A stretch of DNA of 35,854 bases from Betaproteobacteria bacterium HGW-Betaproteobacteria-4 (lineage in GTDB: Bacteria > Pseudomonadota > Gammaproteobacteria > Burkholderiales > Rhodocyclaceae), in assembly GCA_002840785.1 (NCBI GenBank), contig PHCH01000027.1, positions 1 to 35,854 on the forward strand, given 5' to 3'. Of this stretch, positions 26,715-34,428 are shown piece by piece. The notes under the pieces are model-generated. The model was given only the letters and a program-made list of their open reading frames with translations, was not told where the DNA came from and made no database searches. The position numbers and the translations under genes were made by a program. Every line of letters begins with the position of its first letter. Within the stretch, counting starts at the first letter, position 1.

Positions 26715-27385
26715 AAAAGCGTCTGCTGACGTTGCTGGTCGGCTCGGCTTTCGCCGCCATGGCCCAGGCTGGCGCGCTGGTCGATCTGTCGGCCGAGGCC
26801 AGCCGCCCGGCCGCCAACGACATGGTGCGGGCCAGCGTGTACAGCGAGGCCAGCGGCAAGAGCCCGGCCGAACTGGCCCAACGCGTGAACGCCGACATCG
26901 CCGAGGCCCTCAAGCTGATTCGCAGCCAGGCCGGCATCTCGGTCAAGAGCGGCCAGCAATCGACCTACCCCGTTTACAACCAGGACCAGAAGATCGACAG
27001 TTGGCGCATGCGCAGCGAGCTGGTGCTGGAATCGAAGGATCAGGGCGGCGTTTCCGAACTGCTCGGCAAGCTCCAGCAAATGCGCCTGGCGGTTGGCGAC
27101 GTCAGTCTGCTGCCCTCGCCGGAAACCCGGCGCAAGGTCGAAGACGAGGCAACACGCGAGGCCATTCAGGCCTTTCAGAGTCGCGCCGACGTCATCGCCC
27201 AGCAACTCGGCAAGCGTTGGAAAATCAAGCAGCTCAACGTTCAGCAGGGTGGCGGCAGGCCCCAGCCCATGTATCGCGCCGCCCGTGGCATGGCGATGTC
27301 CTCCAAGGCCGCACCGGCGCCGCTGGAGGCCGGCGAAAGCCTGGTGACGACGACCGTTGGCGGGCAGATCGAACTGGCCGACTGA
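26711..27385 (+). CDS. SIMPL-domain (DUF541) periplasmic protein
   Basis: 224 residues with a signal peptide (MKKRLLTLLVGSAFAAMAQA). The mature part has the SIMPL/DUF541 layout: VRASVYSEASGKSPAELAQR, NADIAEALKLIRSQAG, WRMRSELVLESKD, and the C-terminal ATREAIQAFQSRADVIAQQL. Family members are periplasmic or outer-membrane-associated and of unclear function (E. coli YggE is linked to oxidative stress). The ATG overlaps the stop of the YeaQ-like gene, so the pair is translationally coupled. Confidence 0.9.
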   Translation: MKKRLLTLLVGSAFAAMAQAGALVDLSAEASRPAANDMVRASVYSEASGKSPAELAQRVNADIAEALKLIRSQAGISVKSGQQSTYPVYNQDQKIDSWRMRSELVLESKDQGGVSELLGKLQQMRLAVGDVSLLPSPETRRKVEDEATREAIQAFQSRADVIAQQLGKRWKIKQLNVQQGGGRPQPMYRAARGMAMSSKAAPAPLEAGESLVTTTVGGQIELAD

Positions 27386-27441
27386 ATAAAGTCGCGCTTG
27401 ATCTGAGGCGAGCAGCCCGGCCGGGTGATTGCTACGGTCAA

Positions 27442-27545
27442 CCGGAAAATTTGCCCGAATTTGAAATGCCGTGCCGCTTCGGCTCGATTTGGAAAAAACC
27501 ATTTTGAAACAATGGTTTTAGACGATGGGCAAACAATTTTTCCGG
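27442..27545. repeat. Nested inverted repeats in the SIMPL-tRNA interval
   Basis: Outer arms CCGGAAAATTTGCCC (27442-27456) and GGGCAAACAATTTTTCCGG (27527-27545) match with a 4-nt bulge. They enclose a perfect 9-bp hairpin AAAACCATT/AATGGTTTT (27495-27503 with 27511-27519). The element is AT-rich compared with its surroundings. It could be a terminator of the SIMPL gene, an operator, or a small structured RNA; none can be decided here. Confidence 0.6.
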
Positions 27546-27628
27546 CTGGCAATACACCGTGAATTTGTTCACAGACGCCTCGGAGCACGCAGCGCAGAAT
27601 GAACCCATCGATTCAGGAAAACAGAAAA

Positions 27629-27829
27629 ATGTCCATCTCCAGCACCAAGGCAAGCCCGACACAGACTGGCAGCAGAATCGCCAGCAAGGGCACTGCACAC
27701 GCCGGTGACATCGATCTGTCGGTGTTCAATCTGCGTGATACCTTGAGCAACATCACCGTTCGCGAAGCAAACTTCGGCGAATTCCTCTCGGCGCTCAAGC
27801 AGTTCGGCTCGCCCGCCACGAAGCAGTAA
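27629..27829 (+). CDS. Small hypothetical protein
   Basis: 66 residues from the ATG at 27629, favoured by CAGGAAA about eight bases upstream; an ATG at 27599 would add ten residues. Ser/Thr-rich N-terminus, then a conserved-looking core DIDLSVFNLRDTLSNITV and FGEFLSALKQFG. No signal peptide or membrane segment. Its core reads like a short amphipathic helical protein, but I do not recognise it. It lies next to tRNA-Thr. Confidence 0.5.
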   Translation: MSISSTKASPTQTGSRIASKGTAHAGDIDLSVFNLRDTLSNITVREANFGEFLSALKQFGSPATKQ

Positions 27830-27858
27830 ATTCGCCGGGCGGCAACTGCAGGCGGGGA

Positions 27859-27933
<75 letters not shown>

Positions 27934-28193
27934 AACCTGATGCTCCTGACGGGGTCAAAGTAACCGCTGGTTACCTCGTTTCTTCTGATTCGATCCGTCG
28001 GATGTCATCAGAAATACCGTCGATTGCGATGTGCCCGGGTCTCCGAGCCATGTCGAAAACCGGTAACGCGACTGGTGATCGCGTTCAGGCGGGGCGCATT
28101 GTAACAGCGTAGCGGCCGCCGTGTTCGGTAAATTGGCGATCTCCGGAAAAATCGTCAGTCCGCCGCAGCGTCCGGCCATGCACAGGCGCCAGG

Positions 28194-29669
28194 TCAATAG
28201 GCATACTGGTCCTTGAAGACGACGGTGACGGTCTTGAGAATGATGTAGAGATCCAGCCCGAGCGACCAGTGGCGCAGATAGTCCAGATCACAATCGACGC
28301 GCGCCTTCATCTTGTCCAGCGTGTCCGTTTCGCCGCGCAGGCCGTTGACCTGCGCCCAGCCGGTGATGCCCGGCTTGACCTTGTGGCGCACCATGTAGCC
28401 GTTGATCAGCTTGCGGTACTGCTCGTTGTGGGCGACGGCGTGCGGCCGGGGGCCGACGATGCTCATCCGTCCCTGCAGCACGTTGATGAACTGCGGCAGC
28501 TCGTCGAGCGAAGTCTTGCGCAGGATGCCGCCGAGGCGGGTGATCCGCTGGTCGCCTTTGCGGGCCTGGGTGATCTGGGCGCCATCTTCGCAGACGGTCA
28601 TCGAACGGAACTTGTAGACAACGATTTCCCTGCCGTCCAGTCCGTAGCGGCGCTGCTTGAAAATGACCGGCCCCGGCGAAGTCAGCTTCACTCCGCAGGC
28701 GATGCCGAGCAGCAGCGGCGAAAGCAGGAGCAGGATGAGCAGCGCCAGGACGATATCCGAGAGCCGCTTGGTCAGCCCGTTTTTTCCGGTAAACGGCGTT
28801 TCGCAGACAGACACCACCGGCATGTCGCAGACCGTCTCCATGCGGCTCTGGATAATGTCGGTGACGAACAGGTCGGGTACGAAATAGATCGATGCCGTGG
28901 TATCGCGCAGCTCGTCAAGCAATCGCATGATGCGCGGCTGGGTGGCCATCGGCAGCGAAATGTAGATGAGGTGGATCTGCTCCCGATTGACGTATTCGGA
29001 TGCTTCACTGATCCGCCCGAGCAGCGGGCGGTTGTGGCCGATGGCATGCAGGCGCTCCAGATTGCGATCATCGAAAAAGCCCTGCACTTGCAGATCGCTG
29101 TACGGGCTTTCGGCCAGGCGGCTGGCCAGTTGCGAGCCTTGCTCGTTCATGCCGATGATGATCGCCCGCTTGGTGCCCTGGGCTCTGAGCAGAAGCGGTG
29201 CAGCGAGGCGCAGCACGGCGTTGGCGACAACCTGGCTGAGCGGCGCTGCCCACAGCCAGGTGACGATGGCATGGGCCGGATACAGGCTGAGGCCCTTGGT
29301 GGCGTAGCCGAAGAAGAAAATCAGCGTGGCCAGGAACAGCCAGCCCGAAATGATGCCGATGACGCTGCGGCTGAACGATTCCTGAAGACGGGGCTGGCCC
29401 GGAAAGGTCAGCGCAAAGGCCATCAGCGAGAGAATCATGTAGGGCAGGGTGAGTTCCCCTTCCTCCATGAATCCGATCACCCAAACCGAGAAAGTCAGGA
29501 CAATCGGGTCGAGCATCACTTCGATCACGTTGATCAGGTTGTCGCGCCCGATGTGCAGGCTGGCCACCCGGCCGAAGCGCGAAGTGCTGCCGAGATGGGG
29601 AGGCGCCACGACGGCCGTGGCAGGTGGGCAAGCGTCGGAAACGATGGTGGTCATGGTTCGATTCTGCAT
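28194..29669 (-). CDS. Undecaprenyl-phosphate glucose (hexose-1-phosphate) phosphotransferase, WcaJ/EpsB-like
   Basis: Membrane enzyme that starts exopolysaccharide repeat-unit synthesis by moving a hexose-1-phosphate onto undecaprenyl phosphate. About 491 residues; starts at 29669 (MQNRTM) or 29654 (MTTIVS) are both possible and neither has a clear ribosome-binding site. There are four or five N-terminal membrane helices (residues about 45-165), a CoA-binding-like Rossmann segment (RAIIIGMNEQGSQLASRL), a further helix at about 303-328, then the bacterial sugar transferase domain with SPGPVIFKQRRYGLDG, VYKFRSM, DELPQFINVLQGRMSIVGPR and KPGITGWAQVNGLRGE. No other polysaccharide genes are in the window. 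Exosortase/PEP-CTERM systems are often linked with such EPS genes. Confidence 0.92.
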   Translation of the reverse strand: MQNRTMTTIVSDACPPATAVVAPPHLGSTSRFGRVASLHIGRDNLINVIEVMLDPIVLTFSVWVIGFMEEGELTLPYMILSLMAFALTFPGQPRLQESFSRSVIGIISGWLFLATLIFFFGYATKGLSLYPAHAIVTWLWAAPLSQVVANAVLRLAAPLLLRAQGTKRAIIIGMNEQGSQLASRLAESPYSDLQVQGFFDDRNLERLHAIGHNRPLLGRISEASEYVNREQIHLIYISLPMATQPRIMRLLDELRDTTASIYFVPDLFVTDIIQSRMETVCDMPVVSVCETPFTGKNGLTKRLSDIVLALLILLLLSPLLLGIACGVKLTSPGPVIFKQRRYGLDGREIVVYKFRSMTVCEDGAQITQARKGDQRITRLGGILRKTSLDELPQFINVLQGRMSIVGPRPHAVAHNEQYRKLINGYMVRHKVKPGITGWAQVNGLRGETDTLDKMKARVDCDLDYLRHWSLGLDLYIILKTVTVVFKDQYAY

Positions 29670-29787
29670 AAGCAATAGCGCAAGCACCGGCGCTCGGGCG
29701 GCCGGTTCATACACAAGTCGATCCAGCTTATTCCCGGCGCGTTAAATATTTGTGAAGCTCGTCATGATGTTTGCTTCGAGGTTGAAC

Positions 29788-29844
29788 GAGAAGGGCCGGG
29801 AATTGGCCGGCCCTTCTCATCTGATACGTCACTTTCAGTGACGT
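29788..29844. terminator. Two hairpins downstream of the nuclease gene
   Basis: A perfect 12-bp stem GAGAAGGGCCGG/CCGGCCCTTCTC (29788-29799 with 29807-29818) and a second 8-bp stem ACGTCACT/AGTGACGT (29826-29833 with 29837-29844) lie just after the nuclease stop on the minus strand. Neither has a clear T-run, so they may stabilise an mRNA end or terminate weakly. Confidence 0.6.
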
Positions 29845-29861
29845 CGGCGGTCGCTCTCCGA

Positions 29862-32800
29862 TCAGAAAACGAAGTTGCCGGGGATCGCTGCCGCGCAGCT
29901 CTGGTTCTTGAGCAGCACGAGGTTGCGGCTGACGGCGCTGCCGGTCGCATCCGGGTCGATGCCGATCATCGCACTGCTGCCCACCATCTTGCAGGTGACG
30001 TAGCCGGCCGCGATCGGCGCCGGGCTGGCAATGCCGGACGACTGGAGTAACTGGCTGAGGACGATGCGGTCGACGCCGGGCTGGAAGTCGGTGATGGTAT
30101 CGACGCCGTCGCGCAGGCTGGCGAACACGAACTGGTCCGCACCGGCGCCGCCGGTCAGCGTATCGGCGCCGATGCCGCCGCTGATCACGTCGTCACCGGC
30201 CGTCCCGACCAGGTTGTCACGGCCAGCCGTGCCGCCGATCTGCTTGAGCAGGTTCAGGCCGATCAGCACCGGGTCGTGGTCGGACGAGCGATAGACCGTA
30301 TTCGAGTAGTAGTCCGGGCCGCAGGTGGCGCAGGCCGGCTGCTTGTACTCGGTGTTGTAGTCGATGATTGCCGGCTCGTCGGCATTGATGCGCCAGTGCC
30401 TGGCACCGGTGATCCGGGCGCTCAGGCTGGGGGTGGCCAGGGCGTGATCGAGGTAGCCGGCTTCGCCATCGAAGACGTAGGAGTAGCCGAAGCTGTCGAA
30501 GCGGGCGACCTGGTCGATATAGCCGTTGGCGGTGAAGTCGAGGATGGGATCTTCCTTGCCATAGGAATTCAGGTCGCCGATGACGATGACGTCACTGTTG
30601 CCGCTGCTCGCCTGGAGGTTGTGCACGGCATTGCGCAAGGCTTGGGCCTGCTGGATGCGCAGATCGTTCCAGCAGCCCTGGCCATCGCCCTGCTCGGCGT
30701 CAGCGCCGGAAGCGGGGCAGCTGCCCTTCGACTTGAAGTGATTGACCACGACGCTGAACTTCTCGCCATTGGCGGCCGCGAAGGTTTGCATGAGCGGCGG
30801 CCGGTTATGGATCGGGTCGGCATCCGAAATTGCCTCGCCAACCGGGTTGACCGTAGCATTCTTGTAGATCAGCGCCACGCGGATGGCATCGTCGCCGGTG
30901 CTGCCGTTGATGTTCGTCACGGCGCTATAGACGCTGCTGCCGTAAGCCGCATTCAGGGCGGCGACCAGGTTCTGCACGGCAAGGCCGGCGTTGTTCTGGA
31001 TTTCCATGAGGCCGACCACGTCGGCATTGAGCGCCTTGATGGCATTGACGATCTTGGCCTGCTGGCGGGCGAATTCCTCGGCGTTGTTGGCGCCTCGGCA
31101 ATTGGCCGCAGCCGTGGCCCCGCCCAGCGTGCAACCCTGGCCGCTCTGGCCGTCGGCAGTCTGGCCGTTGGTGAAGGTGGTGAAGTAGTTGAGGACATTG
31201 AAGCTGGCCACCTTGACGTTGCCGCCCACGGCATCCGGCACGGCGCTGCGCGGGTTGCTACGGGTGAATACCGGCGCCACGGTCGGGTGCATGCGGTAAT
31301 CGCCGAATCCGGTGTTGCTGCTGGTGGCCAGACCGTAGTCGATGACCCCGGTGATACCGTCGATGGTGTCGCCGGCCCGCACCGTGTTGTCGGCGCCGAG
31401 GTAAGGCGTCGGGTTGGGATTCTGCAGGCTGGTGCCGTCGTCGAGCAGGAGGCGACGGCGGGCATTGTCGTCGGCCATGGCCACGGCTTCCGGGCTGCCG
31501 GCGGGATGACGGTTGGTCGGCTTTTCGAGGCGCCCGCCAGCCGCCACGGTGAGCTGGCCGAAGCGGCCGAGGAAATAGTTCTGGCCAACGGTCAGCGGGC
31601 CATCGATGCGGACCAGCATGCCCTCGTAGCGTTCGAGATCGCCTTCGACGGCCTCGGGGAAGGGGATGGCCGTCGGCGCGATGGCGAGGCCGGATGCCAG
31701 AACCGTGACGGCCGGGCTACCGGTCAGTTCGGTCAGCGGATTGGCCGCAGTCCCGGCATTGCCGCTGGCGCCAACGTTGTATTCGGTAACGGTTGCGGCA
31801 ACGCGGACGCGGTTGCCGACGGCGACCGTCGGGGCCGTGCTGGTGAACACGTAAATGCCGTCGGAAGTGCTGTCGTCGCCATCGCCAGCTTCGTCCTGCA
31901 TGAAAAAGCCGTTGTTGGTCACCTTGGTGACGATGCCCTCGGTCGTGACGTTCTGGCCGAGTAGCGGGCTGCTCGCGCCATTGCCCTGGATGGCGGGGAT
32001 CGCCGTGATGCCGCTGATCGTTACATTGACCACGCAACTGGCGGTCTGCGCATCGTCGTTGGCGAAATCGACCGGTACGGCGTAATTGCCGACGGCGGTG
32101 CCGGCCGGGATGTTGAGGGCGACCGTAGCCGCTTCGCCATCGCTGGCGGCCGCACTCAGGGTACCCAGCGTGAAACCGGCCGGGGCGCCTGCACCGAGGC
32201 TGGCCGCGTTGACCCGACTGTCGGCGTCGGTGGCGGACAGCGAGATGCTGCCGCCCTGGCCCTGGGCCAGGCTGCCGGCCGGGCAATGGGTCGAAATCGG
32301 CTGGTTGATCACGCCGCCGCCAATCGGCGCAGCGCTGATTGCGATGTCGTCGATCCCCACCCATTCGTCGTTACCGCCGGCGTTGGCGGTGATGATGCGG
32401 ATCTGCAGTTGGGCCTGGTTGTCGGCGGCGGCCGGCAGGGTGACGCCGACCGGGGTGGCCAGCGTCGCCAGGCTTGGGCCGCTGGTGGCATCGGCGAGGT
32501 AGGCGGCCGGAACGTCGGTGAAATCGCCGCTGTCGCCGAGACGGTATTGCAGGGCCACCGACTGGATGGCGTTGTCGACGGAAGCATCGAGATCGCGCAC
32601 GGTATAGGCCACCTGGATGTTCTGGAAGCCAGTGCTGTTCAGGTGAATCTGGAGGTAGGGCGCATCGGCTGTGCCGGAGCCGTTGAGCGCGATGCTCGGA
32701 TCGGCCAGTTCGAATTCGGCGACGCCGCCGGCGCTCAAGGTGTTGGGGGCGGTCTGGTTGGCAATGGCATCGACAACCGTGCTCGGTGCCAGGATGAGCT

Positions 32801-33029
32801 GCGGGTTGCTGCCGGTGCTGGCGGTCAGGCCGTCGCCGCGATAGCCGACGATGCCCGGTACGCCGCTCCAGTCGTCATTGGCCCCGATCAGGCCGGTATT
32901 CGCCCAGTTCTGGCTGAAGGGCAGGGTTTGGTAGGTGGCATCGGCGAAGGCTGGCGCCATGGCGGCGAGCAGGCTGGCGGCAATGATGCTGCGGGCGAAT
33001 TGATGCGGAGCGGAAGGGCGAATTTTCAT
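29862..33029 (-). CDS. exeM: Extracellular nuclease, ExeM/NucH type, with RTX repeats
   Basis: 1055-residue exported nuclease. The signal peptide ends near residue 29 (MAPAFA). The N-terminal part (about 30-240) looks like a beta-sandwich binding domain, followed by a repeat-like region. An OB-fold of the YhcR/ExeM type lies at about 346-450 (LGQNVTTEGIVTKVTNNGFF). The endonuclease/exonuclease/phosphatase domain (about 600-925) has VASFNVLNYF, VGLMEIQNNAG, VVNHFKSKG, VIGDLNSYGKEDP and the terminal SSDHDPVLIGLNL. The C-terminus (about 933-1000) holds glycine-rich RTX calcium-binding repeats (GTAGDDVISGGIGADTLTGG) and an FVFASLRDGVDTITDF tail. It likely degrades extracellular DNA. Having both a Sec signal and RTX repeats is notable. 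Confidence 0.93.
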   Translation of the reverse strand: MKIRPSAPHQFARSIIAASLLAAMAPAFADATYQTLPFSQNWANTGLIGANDDWSGVPGIVGYRGDGLTASTGSNPQLILAPSTVVDAIANQTAPNTLSAGGVAEFELADPSIALNGSGTADAPYLQIHLNSTGFQNIQVAYTVRDLDASVDNAIQSVALQYRLGDSGDFTDVPAAYLADATSGPSLATLATPVGVTLPAAADNQAQLQIRIITANAGGNDEWVGIDDIAISAAPIGGGVINQPISTHCPAGSLAQGQGGSISLSATDADSRVNAASLGAGAPAGFTLGTLSAAASDGEAATVALNIPAGTAVGNYAVPVDFANDDAQTASCVVNVTISGITAIPAIQGNGASSPLLGQNVTTEGIVTKVTNNGFFMQDEAGDGDDSTSDGIYVFTSTAPTVAVGNRVRVAATVTEYNVGASGNAGTAANPLTELTGSPAVTVLASGLAIAPTAIPFPEAVEGDLERYEGMLVRIDGPLTVGQNYFLGRFGQLTVAAGGRLEKPTNRHPAGSPEAVAMADDNARRRLLLDDGTSLQNPNPTPYLGADNTVRAGDTIDGITGVIDYGLATSSNTGFGDYRMHPTVAPVFTRSNPRSAVPDAVGGNVKVASFNVLNYFTTFTNGQTADGQSGQGCTLGGATAAANCRGANNAEEFARQQAKIVNAIKALNADVVGLMEIQNNAGLAVQNLVAALNAAYGSSVYSAVTNINGSTGDDAIRVALIYKNATVNPVGEAISDADPIHNRPPLMQTFAAANGEKFSVVVNHFKSKGSCPASGADAEQGDGQGCWNDLRIQQAQALRNAVHNLQASSGNSDVIVIGDLNSYGKEDPILDFTANGYIDQVARFDSFGYSYVFDGEAGYLDHALATPSLSARITGARHWRINADEPAIIDYNTEYKQPACATCGPDYYSNTVYRSSDHDPVLIGLNLLKQIGGTAGRDNLVGTAGDDVISGGIGADTLTGGAGADQFVFASLRDGVDTITDFQPGVDRIVLSQLLQSSGIASPAPIAAGYVTCKMVGSSAMIGIDPDATGSAVSRNLVLLKNQSCAAAIPGNFVF

Positions 33030-33083
33030 GGCATGTCACTCATGGCGAATATGGGGTGGGCCGCCGGGGCGGCAGGGAAAGTC

Positions 33084-33110
33084 AAAAAAATGGCCCCCGC
33101 AGGAGCCATT
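33084..33110 (-). terminator. Intrinsic terminator after the PEP-CTERM genes
   Basis: On the minus strand AATGGC pairs with GCCATT (extended inside by CC/GG pairs) and is followed by TTTTTTT. It separates the 165-residue PEP-CTERM gene from the nuclease gene, which must use its own promoter. Confidence 0.85.
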
Positions 33111-33140
33111 CGTGGATCGGGCGATTCCGTTGCCGGGCGG

Positions 33141-33638
33141 TCAGCGGCGCAGCGAACGGCGGCGGGCAAGGCCCATGAGGCCGAGGCCGGCCAGCAACAT
33201 GGCGTAGGACTCCGGTTCGGGAACGGCGGCGTAAATCACGCTGCCGGCCCCGTCGAGCCCGCCCTGGGTGTAGGCCAGATAGGCCTCGCCGATATCGCTG
33301 TAGCCGGCGATGAAGCTGATTTGCGGATCGCTGGCGGAAGCCGAGTAGGAGAGGCCGAGAAAAACGCCGTCCTGATAGCTGACATCGGGCGCAACATCGG
33401 CATCGATCAGGCTGTAGGTACGCCCGGCAAAGCTCAGGCTGAGGCCGCTCAGGCCGAGAATCTCGGAGCCGATGCCGGTCAGCCCAAGGTCATCGAAGCT
33501 GAAATTGCCGGAAAAGGTCTCGCCGATCAGCGAGCCCGAATCCATCATCCCGGAAAAGCTGTAGGTGGCTGCCTGGGCAGCCGGGAGGGCGGCCAGCAAC
33601 AGGGCGGCCAGCGTGGCGGTGCGGAAGATGCGCGGCAC
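33141..33638 (-). CDS. PEP-CTERM sorting-domain protein (165 residues)
   Basis: Exported protein with a signal peptide (MPRIFRTATLAALLLAALPAAQA) and a C-terminal PEP-CTERM signal: VPEPESYAMLLAGLGLMGL followed by a basic cluster ARRRSLRR. Such proteins are recognised by the exosortase EpsH/XrtA-type sorting system and often end up in the EPS matrix. The mature body is short and Ser/Gly-rich with no recognised enzyme fold. The start is GTG with AGGAGA upstream. It lies 18 bases after the larger PEP-CTERM gene in the same operon. Confidence 0.93.
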   Translation of the reverse strand: MPRIFRTATLAALLLAALPAAQAATYSFSGMMDSGSLIGETFSGNFSFDDLGLTGIGSEILGLSGLSLSFAGRTYSLIDADVAPDVSYQDGVFLGLSYSASASDPQISFIAGYSDIGEAYLAYTQGGLDGAGSVIYAAVPEPESYAMLLAGLGLMGLARRRSLRR

Positions 33639-33656
33639 GAAGATTCTCCTGTCGCT

Positions 33657-34400
33657 TCAGCGGGCGCGGCGACGGGCGGCGACACCCAGCAGGCCGAGGC
33701 CGGCGAGCAGCATGGCGTACTGATCCGGTTCCGGAACGGCGGTGACCGTGAATTGGCCGTTGAGCATGCCGGTCAGGCTGGCATCGATCGGCCCGCTGGC
33801 ATTCATGTGCACGCCCTGGGATGCGGACAGGGTCAGGATGTCGTTGGCCTGGGCCAGGAAGGCGAAGTTGATGTTCTGGTCGGTCAGCTGCTTGGTGCTG
33901 TAGCTGCCGAGCACGCTGCTGCCATTCAGGATACGGATGCTGGTCTGGAACGAGCCGGTGGCACCGGCAAGCCCGTCGAAGGCCGAAGAAAGGCCGGCGA
34001 AGCTGACATTGACCTGCGAACCGACATCGCCGGCGTCGGCGACCACTTTCAACTGGATGGTCTTTTCGACGGCGGTCGCGGTGCCGAAATATTCGATTGC
34101 GGAGGCGGAGTTGAAAGCCACCCAGGTGCTCAGCTCGAGCGTGCTGCCGCCGAGGAAACCGCCGTAGGCAGAGCCGTCATGCTGGTAAGCGGCGGTAATT
34201 TCGCCGCCGCTGGCGCTCGTTCCGATATCGCTGCCACCGGAGACGTCGCTGCCCAGAAAGGCGAAATCATTGAAGTCGACCGTGCCGGTATAGCGGCTCG
34301 ATGCATCGTAGCTGAGGACCTCGAAATGGGCAGCCTGGGCGGCACAGCTACCGATCAGGAGGAGGGAGGCAAGAAGCGGCTTGAGGGCGTATTTTTTCAT
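33657..34400 (-). CDS. PEP-CTERM sorting-domain protein (247 residues)
   Basis: Signal peptide MKKYALKPLLASLLLIGSCAAQA, a beta-rich mature region (VLSYDASSRYTGTVDFNDFA onward) and a C-terminal VPEPDQYAMLLAGLGLLGV with the basic tail AARRRAR. The sorting tail is nearly the same as that of its shorter neighbour, while the bodies differ. It begins 28 bases after the stop of the 5'-nucleotidase gene, so the three genes may form one operon. Function beyond surface or matrix location is unknown. No exosortase gene lies in the window. Confidence 0.93.
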   Translation of the reverse strand: MKKYALKPLLASLLLIGSCAAQAAHFEVLSYDASSRYTGTVDFNDFAFLGSDVSGGSDIGTSASGGEITAAYQHDGSAYGGFLGGSTLELSTWVAFNSASAIEYFGTATAVEKTIQLKVVADAGDVGSQVNVSFAGLSSAFDGLAGATGSFQTSIRILNGSSVLGSYSTKQLTDQNINFAFLAQANDILTLSASQGVHMNASGPIDASLTGMLNGQFTVTAVPEPDQYAMLLAGLGLLGVAARRRAR

Positions 34401-34428
34401 GATGATGTTCTCTGATCAGGGGGTGGGG

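Noticed and set aside
27955..28197. Possible small minus-strand coding region between tRNA-Thr and the sugar transferase gene
   Set aside because: No ribosome-binding site, no recognisable protein character, and several short dyads suggest non-coding spacer DNA.
32286..34415. Long open plus-strand frame opposite the nuclease N-terminus and both PEP-CTERM genes
   Set aside because: The minus strand encodes signal peptides, PEP-CTERM tails and nuclease domains with good starts; the plus-strand reading is low-complexity and crosses several gene ends.
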